From NCBI GenBank assembly GCA_937967615.1, contig CALCMJ010000122.1:1-37189 (forward strand): a stretch of DNA of 37,189 bases, given 5' to 3'. A program made the translations under genes and the position numbers. Under the pieces are notes generated by a model. The model saw nothing but the letters and a program-made list of their open reading frames with translations, made no database searches and was not told where the DNA came from. Shown piece by piece: positions 26,344 through 34,047 of this stretch. Every line of letters starts with the position of its first letter. Position 1 is the stretch's first letter. Source of the stretch: an uncultured Saprospiraceae bacterium. GTDB lineage: Bacteria > Bacteroidota > Bacteroidia > Chitinophagales > Saprospiraceae.

Positions 26344-27276
26344 ATGAAGAGAAAAATAGCAATTGGAATTGATTTAGGAGGTACGCACCTTAGTAGTGCA
26401 CTTGTGGATTTAGACAGTCTAGAACTTATTGACGATTCCATAACAAGATCTTCCTATAACCATACTGAGAATGCAGATCAGATTCTGAACAACTGGACAA
26501 ATAATATCGAGAAGACATTATTGCGTAAAAATCCAAACGATCATTTTTTAGGAATTGGTATTGCAATGCCTGGGCCCTTTGATTACAAAAACGGAATTTC
26601 AAAAATGCAACAAAAAATGATTGCATTATACGATAAACATATCCCCACTGAAATAAATCTCCGATTAGACTCAGCTAAGGATCACAACTTCAGGTTTATT
26701 AATGATGCAACATGCTTTGCTATAGGTGAATCAATGAAAGGAATCGCTCAGGATAAAAAAAGAATTGTAGTCATCACACTTGGAACAGGATTTGGCTCTG
26801 CCTTTATAGATAATACGATACCGATAATAGAGCGCAAGGATGTACCCTCAGAAGGATGTCTTTGGCATTTAGATTTTAAAGAAGGTATAGCTGATAATTA
26901 TTTTTCAACAGGATGGTTCACTAAACGCTACAACGAAATCAGTTCAAGCGAAATTAAAGGTGTCAAGGAATTACTAACTCAAAGCGAAGCGATTCCATAT
27001 GCAGACGAAATGTTCTTAGAATTTGGGAACAATCTAGGAGAGCTTTTAGGCCCGTGGTTAAAAACATTTAATGCTGAGATTTTGATTATTGGTGGTAATA
27101 TTTCCAAAGCAATTGATCACTTTATTTTACCATTAAAAGATAGTTTTTCTCACCAAAATTTAGAAATACAAATATCTGCATCAGAGCTTATGGAAGAAGC
27201 AGCCATATTAGGTAGTGCAAAATTATTTGACACTGAATACTGGCCTCTAGTTTCAGAAACTCTACCTAATCTATAA
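26344..27276 (+). CDS. ROK-family sugar kinase
   Basis: A 310-aa cytoplasmic protein with the ATPase-fold phosphate motif GIDLGGTHLSSALVD (about residues 8-22), catalytic Asp121 in FINDATCFA, and the second phosphate loop TLGTGFGSAFI (about 142-152). The usual ROK zinc motif CxCGxxGCxE is absent; that region reads EGCLWHLDFKEGIADNYFS. There is no HTH, so it is a kinase and not a repressor. The start follows the GH130 stop with no gap, so it is probably coupled. Predicted to phosphorylate GlcNAc or mannose at O6 using ATP, feeding the NagB fusion or mannose catabolism; which sugar is not resolvable from the sequence. Confidence 0.85.
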   Translation: MKRKIAIGIDLGGTHLSSALVDLDSLELIDDSITRSSYNHTENADQILNNWTNNIEKTLLRKNPNDHFLGIGIAMPGPFDYKNGISKMQQKMIALYDKHIPTEINLRLDSAKDHNFRFINDATCFAIGESMKGIAQDKKRIVVITLGTGFGSAFIDNTIPIIERKDVPSEGCLWHLDFKEGIADNYFSTGWFTKRYNEISSSEIKGVKELLTQSEAIPYADEMFLEFGNNLGELLGPWLKTFNAEILIIGGNISKAIDHFILPLKDSFSHQNLEIQISASELMEEAAILGSAKLFDTEYWPLVSETLPNL

Positions 27277-27277
27277 A

Positions 27278-29560
27278 ATGAACAGAAATAAACTGACATA
27301 TAATCTTGTCCTGTGTATTCTTCTCTTTCTCATGGCGTATGCCTTACAAGCGCAAGAACCAGCTTCATTTGTTAACCCATTCATTGGCAGTTCAAACTAT
27401 GGAGCTACCCACCCTGGGCCAGTACGTCCAGCAGGAATGGCATCAGTTGTTCCCTTCAATGTAGCTTTTAAAAAAGGTCTTGAGAATAAACATGAAAAAG
27501 ATAGTGAATGGAACTCCCGTGCATTTATTTACGAAAATAACTTTCTGACAGGTTTTTCACATGTCAACTTATCAGGAGTAGGCTGTCCTGACCTAGGTAG
27601 TATCCTTCTTATGCCAACACATGGAGAATTAAAATTTGACCCTGAGCAAAATGGAAGTAGCATCAGCGCGCAACATGCTATACCCGGAACATATTCATGT
27701 CACATTGACACACATAATATTGATGTCATTCTTACTGCAAGCAAACGAGTAGGTCTTAGTCAATACACCTTTCCTCCTGGGAAATCCAATATCCTTCTTA
27801 ATCTAGGCCTGGGTTTAACCAACGAGACTGGAGCCCATTTGAAAATAGTGTCTGACACAGAAGTGGAAGGATATAAAGTATTTGGAGATTTTTGCTATAC
27901 ACCCTCCGCAGTGCGCCCTGTCTATTTTGTCATGAAAATATCTGAAAAACCAGATGAGTTTGGTGCTTGGAAAAAAATGCCAAACTATACGGGTGTAGAA
28001 GCTGAATGGTCAGAATTTAACAATAGCTATAAACCCTATCCGTCTTATACAAATGTCCTTGCTGGAGATAACCTAGGTGCATATTTCAGCTACACGAGCG
28101 ATATAGAAAAAACAATTGAAGTGCACATTGGCATTTCTTATAGCAGTATTGAAAATGCACGATTAAACTTAGAGACAGAACTCAAAGCAAAAAAGTTTGA
28201 AGACATCCAAGAAGAAGCTTTCACTGAATGGAACAATCTTTTAAATAGAATACAGGTCAAAGGCAATGATCGTGAGAAAAAGACAATATTTTATACAGCG
28301 TTATATCACCTCCTTCTCCACCCTAACATCTTGCAAGATGTAAATGGAGAATACCCGTCGATGGCTTCTTCTAAAATTTTAAATACTGGAGACAAAAACA
28401 GATACACAGTATTTTCACTTTGGGATACATACAGAAACGTACACCCATTTTTATCCTTAGTCTATCCTGAACTCCAGTCAGACATGCTGACGAGCATGGT
28501 GGACATGTACAAAGAAAGTGGCTGGTTGCCAAAATGGGAACTTATGGGCATGGAAACAAATGTGATGGTAGGTGATCCAGCAACTCCTGTCATAGTGGAC
28601 AGCTATCTCAGAGGAATAAAAGATTTTGATATTGAAACTGCATATGAGGCTGCAAGAAAAACAGCAACTACCCTACATGACAATCCTATACGTAAGGATA
28701 ATTATCTGTATGATTCTCTAGGTTATATTCCTCAAGACTTTAGTGACCTGTATTACGGCTCAGTTTCAGCTGCATTGGAATACAACATAGCAGATTATAA
28801 TCTATCCTTGCTTGCAGACGCCTTGGATAAAAAAGAAGACCAGATTTTTTTTTTCAATCGGTCATTGACATACAAAAACTACTTTGACCCAAGCACTCAG
28901 ATGTTAAGACCTCGTGTTGCGGGTGGAGATTTCTATGATAAATTTGACCCAGAGCTTGGAAAAAACTTTGAAGCAAACGTAGGATTTGTGGAAGGCAATG
29001 CCTGGCAGTACAGATTCTTTGTTCCGCACGACACGAAAGGTTTGATTCAATTGCTAGGAGGTGAGAATACTTTTATCCAAGAATTGCAGACGTGTTTTGA
29101 CGATGGCCATTATGATGCAGCTAATGAACCAGATATAAGTTACCCCTATTTATTCAACTTTGTCAAAGGAGAAGAATGGAGGACCCAAAAGACTGTTCAA
29201 AAACTTGTCAATACCCATTATAAAAATTCTGTTGAAGGAATACCTGGCAATGATGACACAGGAACTCTTTCTTGCTGGCTTCTTTATAGCATGATGGGAA
29301 TTTATCCCCATTGTCCGGGTGACATGAATTATTCCATTTCATCGCCCATGTTTGACGAAATTACGATCAATCTAAATCAAGACTATTACCCAGGCAGTTC
29401 AATTGTTATTACTCGCACGAATTCAAATAATGGCAAGAACATATTTATAAAACAGATGGAATGGAACGGTAAAAAACATTCGTCCTATTTTATAGATCAT
29501 AACAAAATTATCAAGGGTGGTGAATTAAAATTTGAGCTCATTGAGAATCCAAAAAAATAA
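27278..29560 (+). CDS. GH92 alpha-mannosidase (1 of 3)
   Basis: A 760-aa exported calcium-dependent exo-alpha-mannosidase. The signal peptide ends near ALQAQ (about residue 25). GH92 landmarks: FVNPFIGSSNYGATHPGPVRPAGMASVVPF at the N-terminal sandwich, HVNLSGVGCPDLG, FSLWDTYRNVHPFLSLVYPE, YKESGWLPKWELMGMETNVMVGDPA, EGNAWQYRFFVPHD, AANEPDISYPYLFNF (candidate general acid Glu617) and GIPGNDDTGTLSCW (base region Asp659/Asp660). The YPYLFNFVKGEEWRTQ segment differs from the two following GH92 proteins, so this is a separate subgroup with probably a different linkage preference. It starts 1 bp after the kinase stop. Periplasmic, unless lipid- or surface-anchored by unseen means. Confidence 0.93.
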   Translation: MNRNKLTYNLVLCILLFLMAYALQAQEPASFVNPFIGSSNYGATHPGPVRPAGMASVVPFNVAFKKGLENKHEKDSEWNSRAFIYENNFLTGFSHVNLSGVGCPDLGSILLMPTHGELKFDPEQNGSSISAQHAIPGTYSCHIDTHNIDVILTASKRVGLSQYTFPPGKSNILLNLGLGLTNETGAHLKIVSDTEVEGYKVFGDFCYTPSAVRPVYFVMKISEKPDEFGAWKKMPNYTGVEAEWSEFNNSYKPYPSYTNVLAGDNLGAYFSYTSDIEKTIEVHIGISYSSIENARLNLETELKAKKFEDIQEEAFTEWNNLLNRIQVKGNDREKKTIFYTALYHLLLHPNILQDVNGEYPSMASSKILNTGDKNRYTVFSLWDTYRNVHPFLSLVYPELQSDMLTSMVDMYKESGWLPKWELMGMETNVMVGDPATPVIVDSYLRGIKDFDIETAYEAARKTATTLHDNPIRKDNYLYDSLGYIPQDFSDLYYGSVSAALEYNIADYNLSLLADALDKKEDQIFFFNRSLTYKNYFDPSTQMLRPRVAGGDFYDKFDPELGKNFEANVGFVEGNAWQYRFFVPHDTKGLIQLLGGENTFIQELQTCFDDGHYDAANEPDISYPYLFNFVKGEEWRTQKTVQKLVNTHYKNSVEGIPGNDDTGTLSCWLLYSMMGIYPHCPGDMNYSISSPMFDEITINLNQDYYPGSSIVITRTNSNNGKNIFIKQMEWNGKKHSSYFIDHNKIIKGGELKFELIENPKK

Positions 29561-29561
29561 C

Positions 29562-31754
29562 ATGCAAAAATTAATTGTTCCCAGTCTCGCACTACTTTGT
29601 GCTCTTTGTTTCTATAACTGCAAGAATTCAGAATCATCTGAAACGCACTCCCTTCTTTCCTATGTAGATCCATTCATTGGCACTGCAGATCATGGGCATG
29701 TCTATCCTGGAGCTACTGTTCCCTTTGGCATGGTGCAACTTAGTCCAGACAATGGTACAGCAGGATGGGATTGGTGTTCAGGATACAACTGGGAAGACAG
29801 TCTTATTGTTGGATTTTCACATACACATTTGAGTGGTACTGGCATAGGAGATTTGCTTGATATTTCTATTATGCCTGCCAATGAACCCATTGATTTCAGA
29901 ACACAGGTACCTCCAAGAGAATCTACTTACGCTGCATCTTTTAATCATTCAAATGAAACTGCGTCCCCAGGATACTATTCTGTAAACCTTGATAATGGTA
30001 TTGCAGTAGAACTCACAGCTGGAGAACGCTTTGGTTTCCATAAATATTCTTTTCCGAATACGGGACTTAATACAATATTACTAGACCTTGGATTTGCAAT
30101 AAACTGGGACAGACCTACAAAAACTCACTTAGATATAATTGACAATACTCATGTTTCTGGCTATAGACATAGCACTGGATGGGCCAAAGATCAACGTGTA
30201 TATTTTGCCATGGAATTTTCACATCCATTTGACTCAAAAGTAATCATTGCAGATAGCACCACAAATAAAGAAACAAAACAAATTGATGGACTTAAACTGA
30301 GATCTCAATTTCAGTTTAAGGAAAAAGAAGTAATGTTAAAAGTAGCCCTGTCAACGGCAAGTAAGCAGGGTGCCGAAAAAGCCTTAGCGGAAGCGAGTGG
30401 CTGGGATTTCAAAGCAATTAAAACTAAGGCTGAAAACGTATGGGAAAACGAACTTAAAAAGATTGAAGTAAGTTCAGATGATGAGGCACTTTTGCGCACG
30501 TTTTACACAGCCCTATATCGTACCTGCCTCGCTCCTACAATTATGGAAGATGCAGAAGGAAACTACAAAGGTGCTGGAGGACAGATTCAAAGTTCTGACA
30601 AATTTAAACGCTACGGTCTATTTTCACTCTGGGATACCTTCCGCGCCTGCAACCCATTGCATACAATAACACAAAGAGATAAAGTAAAAGATTTCATCGC
30701 CAGTATGATCGCTCACTATGATGAATATGGGCTCTTACCAGTATGGGATCTACTAGCAAATGAAACGAATACGATGACTGGTTATCATGCTATCCCTGTA
30801 ATTGTAGATGCATACATGAAAGGGCATCGCGGTTATGATGTTGAAAAAGCTTTTCAAGCTATGAAGAAAAGCTCTATGCAGAATATCCGTGGTACAGACC
30901 TTTTAAGAAAACATACGTATATCCCTCACGACAAGGCAGGTCAAAGTGTGACTAGAACTTTGGAATATGCGTTTGATGATTGGTGCATTGCTCAAATGGC
31001 GAAAGCATTGAATAAGGAAGATGATTACATAGAATACACAAAGCGTTCAAATTACTACAAAAACCTATTTGATGCAGAGACAGGATTTATGCGTGCAAAG
31101 CTTGCAGATGGTTCTTGGAAATCCCCTTTTGACCCACAATACTCGAGTCACGATTTTGATATTGCGGAATACACTGAAGGAAATGCATGGCAGCACTCAT
31201 GGTTTGTTCCACATGCTGTAGAAGAGCTCATTGCATTACATGGAGGAGACGAATCATTTGTAAACAAACTAGATGGCTTATTTACTGCTGACTCTGAAAT
31301 TAAAGGAGATTTTGCAAGCGCAGATATTTCTGGATTGATAGGACAATATGCACATGGAAACGAACCAAGTCATCACATCGCATACATGTATAATTATGCA
31401 AATAGATATGATAAGACCCAAGATAGAGTCAGAGAAATTTTAACCACACAATACAATGACACAGCACATGGATTATGTGGAAACGAAGACTGCGGCCAAA
31501 TGTCTGCCTGGTATGTCTTTAGTGCTATGGGTATGTACCCAATGAATCCCGCAAGTGGAAAGTACGACTTAGGCCTTTGCATGTTTGACGAGGTGAAAAT
31601 CAATCTAGACAATGGAAATTCGTTTATTATCCAATCTGAAACGAATGGAGAAAATGCAAATCAGATAAGCCTCAATGGTCAGCCTGTAGAAGACAAGTGG
31701 ATTACACATGAAGAATTATTGAAAGGTGGTACGCTTAAATTCTATAATAATTAG
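29562..31754 (+). CDS. GH92 alpha-mannosidase (2 of 3)
   Basis: A 730-aa exported mannosidase. I choose ATG 29562, directly after the previous stop, over a TTG ten codons upstream that lies inside the preceding gene. The N-terminus MQKLIVPSLALLCALC...NCKNSE looks like a lipoprotein signal (Cys20, with an atypical Asn before it). GH92 landmarks: YVDPFIGTADHGHVYPGATVPFGMVQLSPD, HTHLSGTGIGD, FSLWDTFRACNPL, YGLLPVWDLLANETNTMTGYHA, EGNAWQHSWFVPH, YAHGNEPSHHIAYMYNY (general-acid Glu601) and CGNEDCGQMSAWYVFSAMGMYP (Asp643). It most resembles the classical GH92 group containing alpha-1,2-mannosidases, with a full catalytic set. Calcium dependence is a family property. Confidence 0.94.
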   Translation: MQKLIVPSLALLCALCFYNCKNSESSETHSLLSYVDPFIGTADHGHVYPGATVPFGMVQLSPDNGTAGWDWCSGYNWEDSLIVGFSHTHLSGTGIGDLLDISIMPANEPIDFRTQVPPRESTYAASFNHSNETASPGYYSVNLDNGIAVELTAGERFGFHKYSFPNTGLNTILLDLGFAINWDRPTKTHLDIIDNTHVSGYRHSTGWAKDQRVYFAMEFSHPFDSKVIIADSTTNKETKQIDGLKLRSQFQFKEKEVMLKVALSTASKQGAEKALAEASGWDFKAIKTKAENVWENELKKIEVSSDDEALLRTFYTALYRTCLAPTIMEDAEGNYKGAGGQIQSSDKFKRYGLFSLWDTFRACNPLHTITQRDKVKDFIASMIAHYDEYGLLPVWDLLANETNTMTGYHAIPVIVDAYMKGHRGYDVEKAFQAMKKSSMQNIRGTDLLRKHTYIPHDKAGQSVTRTLEYAFDDWCIAQMAKALNKEDDYIEYTKRSNYYKNLFDAETGFMRAKLADGSWKSPFDPQYSSHDFDIAEYTEGNAWQHSWFVPHAVEELIALHGGDESFVNKLDGLFTADSEIKGDFASADISGLIGQYAHGNEPSHHIAYMYNYANRYDKTQDRVREILTTQYNDTAHGLCGNEDCGQMSAWYVFSAMGMYPMNPASGKYDLGLCMFDEVKINLDNGNSFIIQSETNGENANQISLNGQPVEDKWITHEELLKGGTLKFYNN

Positions 31755-31757
31755 ATT

Positions 31758-34040
31758 ATGAAAAACATCCTCGTTTTTGTTCTCGTCTTTTCATTCAGCT
31801 TACATCTAAAAGCGCAAACTAAGCTAGTAAAGCATGTAAACCCATTAATGGGTACAGACTCTGAGTTTAGTCTTTCAAATGGAAATACCTATCCTGCAAT
31901 TGCAGTACCCTGGGGCATGAATTTCTGGACACCTATGACCAGTAAGATGGGAGACGGATGGACTTATAAATATGATGAAAATAAAATACGTGGATTTAAA
32001 CAAACACACCAGCCTAGTCCTTGGATAAATGACTACGCGGCTTTTTCAATAATGCCTGTCACTGGGACTCTTGTGTATAAAGAAGAAGATAGACAATCTT
32101 GGTTTTCCCATAAAGCAGAAACTGTTTCTCCGCATCATTACAAAGTATATCTTGCTGACTATGATGTGACAGCAGAGTTCTCTCCTACTGAGCGCGCCGT
32201 AAATTTTAGATTTACTTTCCCTGAGAATGATTCTAGCTTTATTGTCTTAGACGCGTTTGATGAAGGATCAATGGTCAAGATAATTCCTGAAGAAAATAAG
32301 ATTGTAGGTTATTGCCGAAATAATTCTGGTGGTGTTCCTGACAATTTTCACAACTACTTTGTTGCCGTATTTGACAAAGAGTTTTTATCTACACATGTTT
32401 GGCAGGATTCTATGCAACTCAAATTAAATGTCAAAGAAAGTGAAGGCAAACATGTAGGAGCTGTAGTTGGTTTTAAAACCAAAAGAGGAGAAACAATAGA
32501 AGTTAAAATGGCATCCAGTTTTATTAGCCTTGAACAAGCTGAACGTAATTTAAAAAATGAAATAGGTGATGATAGTTTTATAAAAACAAATGAGAAGGCA
32601 TATCATGCTTGGAATAAAGAACTGAACAGGATATCAATTGAGGATGACAACATTGATAATATCCGGACATTTTATAGCTGTCTCTATCGCATCATGCTGT
32701 TCCCTCGCAAATTTTATGAATACGATGCGAATGGAGACATCGTACATTACAGTCCATACAATGGCGAAGTACTTCCCGGATACATGTTTACTGATAACGG
32801 ATTCTGGGATACATTCCGAGCCGTCTTTCCATTTTTCACATTGATGTATCCTGAACTTGACGCACAAATCATGCAAGGCCTCGCGAATACATACAAGGAG
32901 TCAGGCTGGCTCCCAGAATGGGCAAGTCCTGGACATAGAGATTGTATGGTAGGATCAAATTCTGCTTGTCTAATTGCAGATGCTTACGTTAAAGGAATAC
33001 GTGATTTTGACGCAGAGGTGTTAATGGAGGCCATGGTAAAGGGTGCTCAGGTGGAAAAAGGTAGACCAGAAAATTCTGTAGGCAGATGGGGCTTAGAATA
33101 TTACAATTCACTTGGCTACATTCCTTATGATGTAGGCATTAATGAAAATGCCGCGAGAACTCTGGAATATACATTTGCTGACTTTGCTGCCTCAAGGATG
33201 GCGGCTGAGATGGGAAAGAAAAAAGAAGAAAAAGCATTTCTAAACAACGTAAACAATTACAAACATCTGTTTGATCCAGAAACTGGCTGGATGCGAGGAA
33301 AAAATAAAGATGGAAATTTCCAAACACCCTTCAATCCATTAAAGTGGGGAGATGCATTTACTGAGGGAAACAGTTTACATTATACTTGGTCTGTACTCCA
33401 TGACATAGAAGGCTTAATCACACTGATGGGAGGTAAGAAGAACTTTGTGCAGAAATTAGATGATGTATTTAATATGCCACCTGATTTTGACAATAGTTAT
33501 TATGGATTCACCATCCATGAAATTCGTGAAATGCAGATCGCCAATATGGGAAATTACGCGCATGGGAATCAGCCTATTCAGCATATGATCTATTTGTATA
33601 ATTATGCAGGCGAATCTTACAAGACGCAAGAAAAGATCAGAGATGTGCTTAATAGAATGTATTCTGCAACACCAGACGGCTATTGTGGCGATGAGGACAA
33701 TGGACAGACATCAGCTTGGTATGTCTTCAGTGCCTTGGGCTTCTACCCTGTAACACCAGGAACTGCAGAATATGTCATTGGGAGTCCACTTTTCAAGAAA
33801 GTATCATTGACATTAGAAAATGGGAATATATTTACCATAAATGCATTAGAGAATTCGTCTGACAATGTTTATATTCAAGAAGCAAGTTTGAACGGCAGTC
33901 TTTACATGAAAACCTATTTACAACATCAAGATATAATGCAAGGAGGATCACTAAATTTCCGGATGAGCAAGGATGCAAATAAGTCATGGAATACAGATTC
34001 AAATGCAAGTCCTTTTTCAATTTCAAAACAAAATAAGTAA
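31758..34040 (+). CDS. GH92 family protein with Gln at the general-acid position (3 of 3)
   Basis: A 760-aa exported protein; the signal peptide ends near LKAQ (about residue 20). GH92 landmarks: HVNPLMGTDSEFSLSNGNTYPAIAVPWGMNFWTP, FWDTFRAVFPFFTLMYPE, YKESGWLPEWASPGHRDCMVGSNSA, EGNSLHYTWSVLHD, YAHGNQPIQHMIYLYNYAG and GDEDNGQTSAWYVFSALGFYP. The Glu of the NEPSH motif is Gln605 here, whereas the acidic cluster Asp645-Glu646-Asp647 is kept. GH92 members with Gln there include an enzyme that cleaves Man-alpha-1-phospho-6-Man, a bond whose leaving group needs no acid. The C-terminal about 30 residues are Asn/Ser-rich and atypical. Alternatives are an altered-specificity mannosidase or a non-catalytic binder. 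Starts 3 bp after GH92-2. Confidence 0.9.
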   Translation: MKNILVFVLVFSFSLHLKAQTKLVKHVNPLMGTDSEFSLSNGNTYPAIAVPWGMNFWTPMTSKMGDGWTYKYDENKIRGFKQTHQPSPWINDYAAFSIMPVTGTLVYKEEDRQSWFSHKAETVSPHHYKVYLADYDVTAEFSPTERAVNFRFTFPENDSSFIVLDAFDEGSMVKIIPEENKIVGYCRNNSGGVPDNFHNYFVAVFDKEFLSTHVWQDSMQLKLNVKESEGKHVGAVVGFKTKRGETIEVKMASSFISLEQAERNLKNEIGDDSFIKTNEKAYHAWNKELNRISIEDDNIDNIRTFYSCLYRIMLFPRKFYEYDANGDIVHYSPYNGEVLPGYMFTDNGFWDTFRAVFPFFTLMYPELDAQIMQGLANTYKESGWLPEWASPGHRDCMVGSNSACLIADAYVKGIRDFDAEVLMEAMVKGAQVEKGRPENSVGRWGLEYYNSLGYIPYDVGINENAARTLEYTFADFAASRMAAEMGKKKEEKAFLNNVNNYKHLFDPETGWMRGKNKDGNFQTPFNPLKWGDAFTEGNSLHYTWSVLHDIEGLITLMGGKKNFVQKLDDVFNMPPDFDNSYYGFTIHEIREMQIANMGNYAHGNQPIQHMIYLYNYAGESYKTQEKIRDVLNRMYSATPDGYCGDEDNGQTSAWYVFSALGFYPVTPGTAEYVIGSPLFKKVSLTLENGNIFTINALENSSDNVYIQEASLNGSLYMKTYLQHQDIMQGGSLNFRMSKDANKSWNTDSNASPFSISKQNK

Positions 34041-34047
34041 TACACAT

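Noticed and set aside
26344-27276. ROK-type transcriptional repressor (NagC/Mlc like)
   Set aside because: The protein begins directly at the phosphate loop; there is no N-terminal helix-turn-helix.
29532-29561. TTG start for the second GH92
   Set aside because: It lies within the preceding gene; ATG 29562 directly after that stop gives a clean signal peptide.
33973-34047. 25-residue N-terminal extension of the PNGase F homologue from ATG 33973
   Set aside because: It overlaps the end of the third GH92 gene and would bury the signal peptide; ATG 34048 starts directly with a proper signal sequence.
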